Shown: positions 36,541-45,433 of the stretch, piece after piece
Layout: every line of letters begins with the position of its first letter
Position numbering within the stretch: the first letter of the stretch is position 1
DNA from: Simkaniaceae bacterium
GTDB lineage: Bacteria > Chlamydiota > Chlamydiia > Chlamydiales > Simkaniaceae
Reading direction: 5' to 3'
DNA length: 64,000 nucleotides
NCBI GenBank assembly: GCA_018399075.1
Contig: CP073763.1
Span: 1,364,001-1,428,000 of the forward strand
Program-made: the position numbers and the translations under genes
The notes under the pieces: generated by a model
Database searches by the model: none
Told to the model about the DNA's origin: nothing
Seen by the model: only the letters and a program-made list of their open reading frames with translations

Positions 36541-37157
36541 AATACCTCCTGAATAAAGGCTTGAATGAGCATACGATCTTTTTTATATTTTGGATTTTCC
36601 ACCCCACTTGCTACATCAACAACATCTGGTTGCTTCTTCTTAATCGCAAGAGCAACATTTTCTGGGTTTAACCCCCCTGCTAAAATGAAATTAAAATCGC
36701 GCCGGGGCTCTAAAGCATCCCACTTAAATGTTTCGCCACTTCCAGGAACTAGTCCATCATAGAGAAGATAGTCCCTCTCCCTTTTAAGGGCTTCAAATCC
36801 ATGATGCTTTTCTTCTTGAACAAATCCATCGGGGGAAACAGGGCAAACATAGAAGCGGATCACATTTTCACTAAGCTCAACATGATTTCTTCTTGCCTCT
36901 GGACCGTGCAGCTGCACCGCATCAAGGCCGACATGGTCAATAATCTTTTGCATCGCTTCGGCATCTTGCTCCACAAAGACGCCCACAACTTTTGCTCCTC
37001 CTTTTTTAGCCCCTTTTGCAATTGCAATCGCGCGATCAGAATTGATGCAGCGCTGCGAATCTTTAGCAAAAACAATGCCAACAAATGAGGCACCACTAAC
37101 TGCTGCAAAGTAAGCTGTTTCGGGATCGGTCACTCCACAAATCTTAACGAGCGTCAT
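36537..37157 (-). CDS. trpF: Phosphoribosylanthranilate isomerase
   Basis: TrpF converts phosphoribosylanthranilate to CdRP. The 206-residue TIM barrel begins with the conserved LVKICGVTDPETA, whose Cys is the catalytic base, and has FVGIVFAKDSQRC, DAVQLHG, the catalytic Asp region LLYDGLVPGSGETFKWD, and FILAGGLNPENVA. Its start lies 14 nt inside the trpC gene and its end overlaps trpB. Confidence 0.95.
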   Translation of the reverse strand: MTLVKICGVTDPETAYFAAVSGASFVGIVFAKDSQRCINSDRAIAIAKGAKKGGAKVVGVFVEQDAEAMQKIIDHVGLDAVQLHGPEARRNHVELSENVIRFYVCPVSPDGFVQEEKHHGFEALKRERDYLLYDGLVPGSGETFKWDALEPRRDFNFILAGGLNPENVALAIKKKQPDVVDVASGVENPKYKKDRMLIQAFIQEVL

Positions 37158-37920
37158 TCATCTCTCCAATCATTTTTTTAGGATTTTCAGCCCTTACAAG
37201 AGTTTCTCCAATCAGTAGTGCATCAAACCCCCCATCAAAAAGAACCCTTGCATCATCAATAGATTTAATCCCGGATTCTGCAACTTTTATACATTCTTTC
37301 GGAAGAAGTTTTAGAAAATTTAATGAATGAGAAAGATCTACACCAAATGTTTTTAGATCACGGTTGTTGATTCCAATAATCTTTGCTCCCACCTCGATTG
37401 CCAGCTTAAGTTCTTTTTCAGTATGCACTTCAACTAAAGCATCAATTCCCAGTTCCTCAGCAATACGCAAAAACTCTCCGGTCTGATCTTTTAAAACAGC
37501 AACAATAAGTAAAACGCCATCAGCTCCAGCATAAATAGCCTCTTTAATCTGGAGAGGATCAATAATAAAATCCTTTTGAAGCACCGGGATTCTCACCCCT
37601 TTTTTCACCTCTATTAAGTCTTTCATTGTTCCTCCAAAACCCACTTCATCAGTTAAAACTGAAAGAGCTATAGCTCCCCCTTCTTCGTATTCCTTAGCCA
37701 GTTTTATCGGGTCAAGAGAAGGATTGATATCCCCTTTAGAAGGAGATTTCCGTTTGATTTCTGCAATCACCCCTTTCCTTCGAAGAGCATTCTGAAACCT
37801 CTTTAGATTATTTCGCTTGATTTCTCCATGCAATGGGTGATAGGGATCACTCCCCACCTCATCTTTAAGGCGTTCGACCTCTTCTTTTTTCCTTTCAATA
37901 ATTTGATCGAGAAAGGTCAT
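37144..37920 (-). CDS. trpC: Indole-3-glycerol phosphate synthase
   Basis: TrpC closes the indole ring. I choose the ATG at 37920 (MTFLDQIIERKK, 258 residues): GGAGG lies just upstream and the ATG overlaps the trpD stop (ATGA). A frame opening at 37932 would start on the ribosome-binding site itself. Conserved parts are VIAEIKRKSPSKGDI, LSVLTDEVGFGG, VLQKDFIIDPLQI, INNRDLKTFGVDL and VAESGIKSIDDA, containing the catalytic lysines and glutamate. Confidence 0.96.
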   Translation of the reverse strand: MTFLDQIIERKKEEVERLKDEVGSDPYHPLHGEIKRNNLKRFQNALRRKGVIAEIKRKSPSKGDINPSLDPIKLAKEYEEGGAIALSVLTDEVGFGGTMKDLIEVKKGVRIPVLQKDFIIDPLQIKEAIYAGADGVLLIVAVLKDQTGEFLRIAEELGIDALVEVHTEKELKLAIEVGAKIIGINNRDLKTFGVDLSHSLNFLKLLPKECIKVAESGIKSIDDARVLFDGGFDALLIGETLVRAENPKKMIGEMNDAR

Positions 37921-38903
37921 CCTTTCCTCCATTTTTCTATGAGCTCAATCGCTTTTCCTTCTTCCAATGCTTTTCGTGCAAGATTTACCCCTTCTTCAAT
38001 CGTCTTGACTTTTTCAGCAATATAAAGACCAACCCCTGCATTTAAGACAAGAGTGTCAGCAATGGGACCAAGAACCCCATTAAAAGCAGCAAGAAGGAGT
38101 TTTTTATTCGTTTCTTGATCCCCTCCGGCTAGGTCGGAAGAGGAGCACTTCTTAAATCCTAGCTTTTCAGGATCAATAGTCATTTTTTTCATTTCGGTCG
38201 AGGTCACTTCAATAATTTTACATGGACCTATCGGAGTGAGCTCATCCATTCCATTTCCATGGACAATAAAGGCCCGTTTAATCCCAAGCTTTTGAACAAC
38301 TTCAGCAAAAAGATCCAAAAGGTTTTCGCGAGCAACTCCCAGTAGAAGATAATCAGGCTTCGCAGGGTTCACCAGAGGTCCTGCTAAGTTAAAAATCGTT
38401 CGAATCCCCAATTTTTTTCGGATAGGAGCCACTACTTTCATGGCTGGGTGATAGTTTAATGCATAGAGAAAACAAATTCCGATCCTTTCAAGTAACTCAA
38501 TAGGATCACCATCCAATGAGACCCCTATGGCCTCTAGAAAGTCTGCAGATCCACATTTTGATGAAGAAGCACGGCTTCCATGCTTAGCAACTTTAACGCC
38601 ACATGCTGCAGCTAAAATCGCAGCTCCTGTTGAAATATTAACAGAGTTCGATCCATCCCCTCCAGTCCCCACAATATCCAAGAGTCCATTGCCGGCAGAG
38701 ATTTCGATCATTTTTTCCTGCATAACGCGGGCAAGCCCTTCAAACTCACTTGCTGTTTCTCCTTTTTCACTCAAAAGCTTAAGAAAATTAGCCGCAGCAT
38801 CAGGACTCTCTCCTTCAGCCATTTCGCGGAAAGCTTGTTCGTATTCCTTTTCAGATACAACCTGATTAGAAGATAATTGCTCAATCACCTTTTGAAGATA
38901 CAT
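37917..38903 (-). CDS. trpD: Anthranilate phosphoribosyltransferase
   Basis: TrpD joins PRPP to anthranilate. The 328-residue protein has the PRPP loop IVGTGGDGSNSVNIS, the KHGSRASSSKCGSADFLEA segment that binds pyrophosphate and anthranilate, RKKLGIRTIFNLAGPLVNPA, and the metal-binding FIVHGNGMDELTP. It is a stand-alone enzyme rather than a TrpG-TrpD fusion. Start and stop overlap trpG (TAATG) and trpC (ATGA). Confidence 0.96.
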   Translation of the reverse strand: MYLQKVIEQLSSNQVVSEKEYEQAFREMAEGESPDAAANFLKLLSEKGETASEFEGLARVMQEKMIEISAGNGLLDIVGTGGDGSNSVNISTGAAILAAACGVKVAKHGSRASSSKCGSADFLEAIGVSLDGDPIELLERIGICFLYALNYHPAMKVVAPIRKKLGIRTIFNLAGPLVNPAKPDYLLLGVARENLLDLFAEVVQKLGIKRAFIVHGNGMDELTPIGPCKIIEVTSTEMKKMTIDPEKLGFKKCSSSDLAGGDQETNKKLLLAAFNGVLGPIADTLVLNAGVGLYIAEKVKTIEEGVNLARKALEEGKAIELIEKWRKG

Positions 38904-39475
38904 TACAAAGCTCCACAGACTTTTAAGAACGCTTCGATCAGAATTTTCCCTTCTGGGGTAAGGATTGACTCAGGATGAAACTGAACGCCATAAAGAGGAT
39001 ATTCCACATGCTTCATTCCCATAATTACCCCTTCTTCCGTTTCCGCTTCGATAAGGAAACAGTTAGGCAGGGAGTCCCGATCAACAATAAGAGAGTGATA
39101 GCGCCCTGCTTCAAATGGTAGAGGCATCTTTTCAAAAAGATCTTTCCGGCTATGGAAAATTGATGCGGGTTTACCATGAACAATATTTCCAGCATGAACC
39201 ACTTTTCCTCCAAAACTTTCGGCAAGAGATTGATGCCCTAAACAGACACCAAGAATCGGAATATTTTTATGGAATTTTTTAATTAGATCTAAGCAAATGC
39301 CTGCATCTTTAGGTGTTTTGGGTCCTGGCGAAATGATGATCCCTTTAGGTTTTAGAGAAGCAATTTCATCTAAAGTGAGTTCATCATTGCGAATAACCTT
39401 AACAGGAGTGTGGATGGCAAGCATTTGATATAGGTTGTAGGTAAAACTATCGTAGTTATCGATAAGAATAATCAT
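38903..39475 (-). CDS. trpG: Anthranilate synthase component II (glutamine amidotransferase)
   Basis: TrpG supplies ammonia from glutamine to TrpE; the same subunit can also serve aminodeoxychorismate synthase (PabA). The 190-residue class I amidotransferase has ILIDNYDSFTYNLYQ, the nucleophile loop PILGVCLGHQSLAE, and the His-Glu pair in YGVQFHPESILT. It lies between trpE and trpD with 4-nt and 1-nt overlaps, so a role in tryptophan synthesis is clear. Confidence 0.95.
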   Translation of the reverse strand: MIILIDNYDSFTYNLYQMLAIHTPVKVIRNDELTLDEIASLKPKGIIISPGPKTPKDAGICLDLIKKFHKNIPILGVCLGHQSLAESFGGKVVHAGNIVHGKPASIFHSRKDLFEKMPLPFEAGRYHSLIVDRDSLPNCFLIEAETEEGVIMGMKHVEYPLYGVQFHPESILTPEGKILIEAFLKVCGAL

Positions 39476-40950
39476 ACCGTTCCCTCCAGCGCTGCTTGGA
39501 TCGAGCTCAACACCCCTCTAGCCTTATATCGAGATTCAGCAAGTTCCATTTCAGGATCAGAATCGATCACAATCCCCATTCCTGTTTGACAGACAGCTTT
39601 TCCTTCTTTAATCGTTGCCATCCGGATTCCAATACAAGATTCAAGATTACCCTCATGATCAATAAAACAGATCGCCCCACCATAGGGGCCTCGGCGCGTA
39701 TCTTCGAGTTCATCAATAATTTCCATAGCCCGGATTTTTGGAGCTCCACTCAAGGTTCCTGCCGGAAATGTTGCCTTGAGAGCATCAAAGGCATCGAGTT
39801 CTTCACGCAGCTCACCCGTAATAAAACTAGCCAGATGCATTACATGAGAGAAATTTTGGACTGTTTTAAGCTTTTCTACCTTGACTGTTCCTGGTTTTGA
39901 AACAGCTCCAAGATCATTCCTCCCTAAATCAACTAGCATCATGTGCTCTGCTGTCTCTTTAGGATCATTTTGAAGTTCATTAGCAAGGGACAGATCTTCT
40001 TCAGGAGTTTTCCCCCGTGGGCGTGTTCCTGCTAAAGGAATCGTTTCGAGGTTGCGCCCATGAACACTGACGAGTTTTTCTGGAGAAGCCCCCAAAATTG
40101 AGAACTTTCCATGAGAGATATAGAACATGTAAGGAGAAGGGGAAACATGGCGCAATGAGCGATAAAGTTCAAAAGGGGAAATGGTACAATCAACTTCAAA
40201 GCGACGCGAGGGAACAACCTGAAATACATCCCCTGCATCGATATATTCTTTTGCTTTTGCAATAATTTTTCGGAAAGACTCGTCATCAGGAGTGACTTTG
40301 ACATTTTTAGTGAGATCAAAATTTTTGGGCTCTACCTTCATAAAGTTTGATGTTGTTGAGATCAACTTATAGATTTGCTCAATTTCATGTAGTCCCTCTT
40401 TATAAGCTTTTTCAGCATTCCCCTTAACCTCCATGATTCGAACGATTAAAACAGTATTTTTCTCATGGTCAAAGGTGATTCCCTGATCAAAAAACTGAAA
40501 GAAAAGGTCTGGAAATTCCTGGGTCTTCTTATTTTTGTCGGGAATATCTTCAATATAACGAATGGCATCATAGGAAAGATAACCCGCTGCCCCTCCACAA
40601 AAGCCTAGGAGACGTTTATGAGATCCGCACTCATATTTAAGACGAAGTTTTCGAAGAATTTTGAAAGGATCGCCATCATGAACCTGTTGTTCATCGCTCG
40701 TTTTAACTTGAATTTCAAAACCATAAGCCGAAACCTCTGCAATAGGGTCAAAACCAATATGAGAATAACGCCCCATATGGGTTTGAACAATTCCAGATTC
40801 AAGAAGGATCACCTCTTGATGCTCTTTTTGAAGAGCATGAAGGGCTCCCATCGGAGTGAGAAGGTCTGCTGAAAATTCTTGATAAACAGCTACCCTATCA
40901 TGAGCAAGAGAAAGTTCATGGAATTCATCGTAACTTAGTTTTTCAAACAT
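39472..40950 (-). CDS. trpE: Anthranilate synthase component I
   Basis: TrpE makes anthranilate from chorismate. The 492-residue protein has the N-terminal tryptophan feedback motif LLES (ILLESG, about residue 50), indicating allosteric control, and the chorismate-binding core: DAGDVFQVVPSRRFE, ILGASPEKLVSV, PLAGTRPRGKTPEED, HMMLVDLGRNDLG, FPAGTLSGAPKIRAME and GGAICFIDHEGNLESCIGIR. It begins 12 nt after trpR. Confidence 0.96.
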   Translation of the reverse strand: MFEKLSYDEFHELSLAHDRVAVYQEFSADLLTPMGALHALQKEHQEVILLESGIVQTHMGRYSHIGFDPIAEVSAYGFEIQVKTSDEQQVHDGDPFKILRKLRLKYECGSHKRLLGFCGGAAGYLSYDAIRYIEDIPDKNKKTQEFPDLFFQFFDQGITFDHEKNTVLIVRIMEVKGNAEKAYKEGLHEIEQIYKLISTTSNFMKVEPKNFDLTKNVKVTPDDESFRKIIAKAKEYIDAGDVFQVVPSRRFEVDCTISPFELYRSLRHVSPSPYMFYISHGKFSILGASPEKLVSVHGRNLETIPLAGTRPRGKTPEEDLSLANELQNDPKETAEHMMLVDLGRNDLGAVSKPGTVKVEKLKTVQNFSHVMHLASFITGELREELDAFDALKATFPAGTLSGAPKIRAMEIIDELEDTRRGPYGGAICFIDHEGNLESCIGIRMATIKEGKAVCQTGMGIVIDSDPEMELAESRYKARGVLSSIQAALEGTV

Positions 40951-40962
40951 ATTTTTCTCATA

Positions 40963-41241
40963 TCATTTCAGCTTCTTTTTTAAAAATCGCTTCATCTTTA
41001 GTGAAACATCTTTTAAGGCATTAGATCCCCGTGTAATTTTTGCTATACTGAGGTTATAGTCAGCAGCCATTTCTCTTTGCGTCTTCTTCTCCTTCATCAA
41101 TTCTTCAATGATTCGAATACGCTTAGAAATTGCATCCCTCTCTTCAGGAGTGAACAGAAGTCGAGTGAGCTCATCGAGCTCCTTGGGATCTTCCATCTCT
41201 ACCATTAAATCAAGAAACTTTCGCCAACCATCTTTATCCAT
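40963..41241 (-). CDS. trpR: Trp operon repressor
   Basis: The 92-residue protein matches TrpR: LTRLLFTPEERDAISKRIRI and then the helix-turn-helix TQREMAADYNLSIAKITRGS followed by NALK. TrpR binds L-tryptophan and represses its operator. Here it is the first gene of the operon it should control, so it is autoregulated as in Chlamydiaceae that keep trpR. No leader peptide or attenuator fits in the short 5' region, so repression probably is the main transcriptional control. Confidence 0.93.
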   Translation of the reverse strand: MDKDGWRKFLDLMVEMEDPKELDELTRLLFTPEERDAISKRIRIIEELMKEKKTQREMAADYNLSIAKITRGSNALKDVSLKMKRFLKKKLK

Positions 41242-41245
41242 ATAT

Positions 41246-41279
41246 CTGTAATGCTACAACAGTACAGAATAATTGTCAA
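41246..41279 (-). promoter_or_regulatory. trp operon promoter with overlapping TrpR operator-like palindrome
   Basis: On the minus strand TTGACA (41279-41274) is followed after exactly 17 bp by TAGCAT (41256-41251), a good sigma-70-type promoter ending 9 nt before the trpR ATG. Overlapping the -10 is an imperfect palindrome (41246-41267, CTGTA...TACAG arms). Its central 18 bp match the enteric TrpR consensus GTACTAGTTAACTAGTAC at 11 positions, including both GTAC/TAC ends. Position over the -10 mirrors the E. coli trp operator. The very short 5' leader leaves no space for attenuation. Confidence 0.65.
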
Positions 41280-41304
41280 CGACATTACATTAAAGCGCTA
41301 ACTA

Positions 41305-43203
41305 TTAATTAAATAGACTTTGTATGATTGGACTAAACTGACGCTTAATTGCTGAGCTATTGACCTCGACTTCTTTACCTTCAGATCCCTTAAAGCTTCG
41401 AACCTGTAGCGTCTTCTTCCCTGATAATCTTAAAATGCATTGCTCTTCCCCATTCGAAATAAGAAACTCATTTGGAGCGCGTGGGCCATTGAAACGCCCT
41501 GATAAAACATATCCATTCCGCTTTTTTTTAAAGATTGACTCTCCATCGAAAACTTCAAAGGGTTGCCTTCCCAAAACATAATCAAGAACCGTTGGGAAAA
41601 TATCGACATGTGAAGTGACAATATCTTCAACTTCGCATTCCTTTGCACGCTGATTGTTTCCCAGTTTCATATAGATTGGGGGTTCGGTCTGCATCGAGCT
41701 TAAGTGAGAGGCATGAAAGAGTTGCCCTTCCTCAAAGAACTCCTCTCCATGGTCCCCAGTAAATATAACCACAGAGTCTTTATAAAGTCCTTTTTCCTTT
41801 AACGTTCCCATGACTTTTCCAAATAATGAATCCATATAATGGATAGAATTTCGGTATCGATTCTTAATCAATTCAATATTCTTAAGAGAATTAGAAACTC
41901 TTAAGTGGGTTTTTTCTTCACTAATCGGACGAAAGTTTACGGGGTATTTCTCTGGCCAACTATAGTTAAAATGCGTTGATTCCAAGAAGAAGACATATAC
42001 ATTACCCTCTTTAGAGCCTTTTTTATCCATATTATTAATAAATGTATTCACAGCCTTCTCATCAGACTCCCAAGCCTGCGTGGGAAAATAGTGAGGAAAA
42101 ACATGATATGAATCGGCGAGATAGTGCTTTTTTCCAAACATCACATCCGAGAGTCCATAATATTTTAGCTGCGCCGCAGAGTAAACATGGACCTTATATC
42201 CCATTTTTTTTAGTACTTGAAGAGGAACACTTCCCGATTTCCACTTCTTTTTAGCCTCTGCCCAATGAAGAGGGTAATTTGAGTGCAGAATAGAAAACCA
42301 TGAAATTTGTGTTGCATTACCACTAGAAAAGGTTTTCTTAAAAGTAATGTTTTCATTCCTAAAAGCTGTGATGTTCTTTGCTGTTTTTTCTGTTAAAAAA
42401 TCTTGCCTTAAGCTCTCAACAATAAAGAGATAGATATTTGGCTTTTTCTCTACACTTAAGGGAACCGAGTGAACTTTCTTTAAGGTTTCCTCTTCGTTCG
42501 GCAGTTTTTTTATTCGGGTGCTCATTTTAATAAGAAGCTCATCCTGAGAAAGTAATGTTGATTTCCAGGGAAGAATTCTTTGATAATAGTGATATTGCTG
42601 CCTATCGACCTGAGGTGTTACCATCACATCTAAGGCGATAAGTCCTATCGGTAAGCAACATAACGTCTTAACAAGTCCTTTGTGCGTTAGTTTCACTGGT
42701 TTTTTTGCGGCAAGTTTTTCTGTTAATCCATAGAGAATAATGGCAAAAAGTGGGATCAAAAAAAACGTGGCTGTCAGGATAAAGATCCAAGTACTAATAC
42801 TGATCCCTGTTAAATGGAGAAGCTCGATAAAATTATCAAAGCTCTCATCATAAACCCAATGGAGTCCGTAATAGACCGAAATATCCATGTAGCGCGTTAG
42901 GACAAGGTCGACATAATGGAGCGTAAAAAAGAGAAAGCACATGCTGATAAATCCATAATAAATAGATTTATGAAGGTAGGTCTTGATCACATTTCCAATA
43001 AAGACCAAGATTAGAACCTCTAGGAGACTCTGCAGCAGAGCATAACCTAAGAAATAGATTGGAGATAACGTCCATGATTGCTCAAGGGAAACAACATGAT
43101 AGATATTCATCGCAAACATCCCTAAAAGCAGCAATGCAAAATAATAAGGATTAATAAGTAAAGCGCGATGCCAAAAAGAGTTGGAAGACTTTCCCCCTTC
43201 CAT
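41305..43203 (-). CDS. Membrane sulfatase-like (alkaline phosphatase superfamily) protein
   Basis: The 632-residue protein has five N-terminal helices (to about residue 210) and a periplasmic sulfatase-fold domain. Metal and catalytic motifs are NIYLFIVESLRQDF, the nucleophile region FSSGNATQISWFSIL, VIFTGDHGEEFFEEGQ and HASHLSSMQTEPPIYM. This architecture is shared by LTA synthases, phosphoethanolamine transferases and YejM/PbgA. The SSGN-T-type nucleophile segment recalls YejM, which in enterics controls LpxC turnover, but unlike many YejM proteins the GDHGEE metal motif is intact. The actual reaction is not known. Confidence 0.75.
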   Translation of the reverse strand: MEGGKSSNSFWHRALLINPYYFALLLLGMFAMNIYHVVSLEQSWTLSPIYFLGYALLQSLLEVLILVFIGNVIKTYLHKSIYYGFISMCFLFFTLHYVDLVLTRYMDISVYYGLHWVYDESFDNFIELLHLTGISISTWIFILTATFFLIPLFAIILYGLTEKLAAKKPVKLTHKGLVKTLCCLPIGLIALDVMVTPQVDRQQYHYYQRILPWKSTLLSQDELLIKMSTRIKKLPNEEETLKKVHSVPLSVEKKPNIYLFIVESLRQDFLTEKTAKNITAFRNENITFKKTFSSGNATQISWFSILHSNYPLHWAEAKKKWKSGSVPLQVLKKMGYKVHVYSAAQLKYYGLSDVMFGKKHYLADSYHVFPHYFPTQAWESDEKAVNTFINNMDKKGSKEGNVYVFFLESTHFNYSWPEKYPVNFRPISEEKTHLRVSNSLKNIELIKNRYRNSIHYMDSLFGKVMGTLKEKGLYKDSVVIFTGDHGEEFFEEGQLFHASHLSSMQTEPPIYMKLGNNQRAKECEVEDIVTSHVDIFPTVLDYVLGRQPFEVFDGESIFKKKRNGYVLSGRFNGPRAPNEFLISNGEEQCILRLSGKKTLQVRSFKGSEGKEVEVNSSAIKRQFSPIIQSLFN

Positions 43204-43300
43204 TGATTACCCCGAACGTTGTTAGCCTATGTCCTTCTTCTGACAAAAAGATTAACGGTTGTCAATTGCTTTTTATTCAAAAACTCCTATCTTAAACAGT

Positions 43301-44707
43301 ATGAACCTCAAAGAATTCATTCAACTTTCCGGCCCCCTTTTTGAAGCTGTGCAGATAAGCGCAATCTACTCAGATGGAAAGACTTTTGTAGATAGTACGC
43401 CTAATTCTGACCCGCAAGAAATTCTCAAAGCTTTTGAACTGGAAAGGGATAACCCCATTTTCAACCTTAAAGCCTTTATAGAATCCCACTTTACCCTTCC
43501 TCCTCAAATTAAAGATAAAAGTCCTCACGCCTCCTCAATGAAGGAGTATATCGAGAAGATGTGGCCTATTCTCCATAGAAAAATGAAAGCCCCTTCTAAG
43601 TGGAGCACACTAATCTCCCTCCCTCACCCTCATATTGTTCCTGGTGGCCGCTTCCGCGAGTGCTTTTATTGGGATAGTTATTTTACCGCCCTTGGGTTGC
43701 CCCTTCCTTATATTAAAGAAATAGTCCAAAACTTTGCTCATCTTATCGATCTCCTTGGGTTTATCCCTAATGGAAACAGGGTCTATTTTGCTTCTCGTTC
43801 TCAACCCCCCTATTTCTCCTTTCTTCTCAAACTTCTCTATGATCGAGGAGAAGAAGACTATGCCAAGAGCTTTCTTTCTCATTTAGAAAAAGAATATCTC
43901 TATTGGACTAATCACCAAATTCCTCTCAACAGTTACCATGACAAACTCAATATTCCTCGTCCCGAAGCCTATAAGAGGGAAACAGAGCTCGCTAGAACCA
44001 CTGACCATCCTCAATTTTTTCAATCGCTGCGAGCTGCTTGCGCTTCTGGCTGGGATTTTAGCTCTCGCTGGCTTGCTGATCAAAAATCCTTTGCTACCAT
44101 TCAAACTCTCGATCTCCTCCCCGTTGACCTTAACTCTCTCCTCTATCATCTTGAAGAAACTCTCTATCTTTTCTCCGGTAATAACGACTACAAAATTGCA
44201 GCCGATAGGCGAAAAGAAGCTCTACAAACTCACTTTTGGAAAGAGGGTTTTTTTCATGATATTCACCTTTCTAATAAAGAACCTACCCCTTCAAAAACGC
44301 TTGCTGCTGCCACTCCTCTTTTCGTCGGCGCGGCAACTCAAAAACAAGCCGATTGCATTGCTAAAAAACTTGAAAAATCCTTTCTTCTTCCTGGAGGTTT
44401 CGTTACCTCGCTGACTGAAGGAGAGCATCAATGGGATATGCCCAATGGCTGGGCCCCCCTACAATGGATCACGATTCGAGGTCTTCTTAACTATGGCCAT
44501 ACTGACCTTGCTCTTGAAGGAGCTCGGCGCTGGCTTGCTCTTAACGAAAAGCTCTTTGCTGTAAAAGGAACTCTCCTAGAAAAATATAACGTCCGCGATT
44601 GTACAGCTAATGTTGCCCGCGGAGAATATGCCCCGCAACAAGGTTTTGGATGGACCAATGGCGTGGCTATAGCCCTAATGGAGTTAATTAATGGATCTAA
44701 ATATTAA
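43301..44707 (+). CDS. treA: Trehalase (GH37)
   Basis: Trehalase splits trehalose into two glucose units. I start at ATG 43301 (MNLKEFIQLSGPLFEAVQ, 468 residues) instead of the TTG at 43259. Signature 1 is PGGRFRECFYWDSYFTALGL (about residue 115), and signature 2 is QWDMPNGWAPLQW (about residue 380), containing catalytic acid and base. ARTTDHPQFFQSLRAACASGWDFSSRW carries the other substrate residues in its split halves. No signal peptide, so a cytoplasmic enzyme of the TreF kind. The gene overlaps the following SDR by 17 nt. Confidence 0.93.
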   Translation: MNLKEFIQLSGPLFEAVQISAIYSDGKTFVDSTPNSDPQEILKAFELERDNPIFNLKAFIESHFTLPPQIKDKSPHASSMKEYIEKMWPILHRKMKAPSKWSTLISLPHPHIVPGGRFRECFYWDSYFTALGLPLPYIKEIVQNFAHLIDLLGFIPNGNRVYFASRSQPPYFSFLLKLLYDRGEEDYAKSFLSHLEKEYLYWTNHQIPLNSYHDKLNIPRPEAYKRETELARTTDHPQFFQSLRAACASGWDFSSRWLADQKSFATIQTLDLLPVDLNSLLYHLEETLYLFSGNNDYKIAADRRKEALQTHFWKEGFFHDIHLSNKEPTPSKTLAAATPLFVGAATQKQADCIAKKLEKSFLLPGGFVTSLTEGEHQWDMPNGWAPLQWITIRGLLNYGHTDLALEGARRWLALNEKLFAVKGTLLEKYNVRDCTANVARGEYAPQQGFGWTNGVAIALMELINGSKY

Positions 44708-45416
44708 AGGAAAAAAAGCTCTTGTTCTTGCTTCCTCTTCAGGACTAGGCTTTGCCATCAGCAAAGCTTTATCTGAAGAAGGAGTAGAGGTTGCAATCAC
44801 ATCCCGCGAACTTAAGCGAGCGGAAGAAGCGGCGCGGCAATTACAAAATGTAACGCCTTATGCTTGCGATCTTCTGGCTGAAGATGCTGGGAAAAAAATT
44901 ATCGATGCAGTTGGACCTATTGATATCCTCGTCACCAATGCCGGTGGTCCTGGCAAGGGAAATTTTCTCGATCTATCAGCGGAAGATTGGAAAGCGGGAT
45001 ACCACGGCCTTTGGATGTCAGCCATTCAAGCTATCCAAGGAGTTCTTCCCCACATGAAGAAACAAAAATGGGGGCGGATTATCCTCTCAACCTCAACCTC
45101 TTCAAGACAACCCATCCCTGAACTGGCCATTTCTAACGCCTACCGTTCCGGTCTCCTTGGGGTGATGAAAACAGTCGCTCAAGAAGTCGCAGCTGAGGGG
45201 ATCACCGTCAATGCTATCATGCCCGGCTCCACCCTTACCCGGCGTATGGAGGACTTTAAAGAATCAGTTGAAGAGCTTGCAAAGCAGATTCCTGCAAAAA
45301 GACTGGGGAAGCCTGAAGAGTTTGCGGCTCTTGCTACCTTTCTCGCCTCAGAATCTGCAGCCTATATTACGGGGCAAGCCATTGCTTCTGATGGAGGACT
45401 TATACAAGGGATATAA
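44691..45416 (+). CDS. Short-chain dehydrogenase/reductase, atypical active site
   Basis: The 241-residue Rossmann protein has the cofactor loop ALVLASSSGLGFAISKAL, the NAGG motif in LVTNAGGPG, and the catalytic serine region IILSTSTSS. Where SDRs normally carry YxxxK the alignment gives SNAYRSGLLG, so Tyr is replaced by Ser and Lys by Arg. A small group of 3-oxoacyl reductase-like proteins shares this change. The C-terminal GQAIASDGGLIQGI is FabG-like. Translationally linked to trehalase, but the substrate is unknown. Confidence 0.8.
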   Translation: MDLNIKGKKALVLASSSGLGFAISKALSEEGVEVAITSRELKRAEEAARQLQNVTPYACDLLAEDAGKKIIDAVGPIDILVTNAGGPGKGNFLDLSAEDWKAGYHGLWMSAIQAIQGVLPHMKKQKWGRIILSTSTSSRQPIPELAISNAYRSGLLGVMKTVAQEVAAEGITVNAIMPGSTLTRRMEDFKESVEELAKQIPAKRLGKPEEFAALATFLASESAAYITGQAIASDGGLIQGI

Positions 45417-45433
45417 TTTGATTGAAATTTTGT

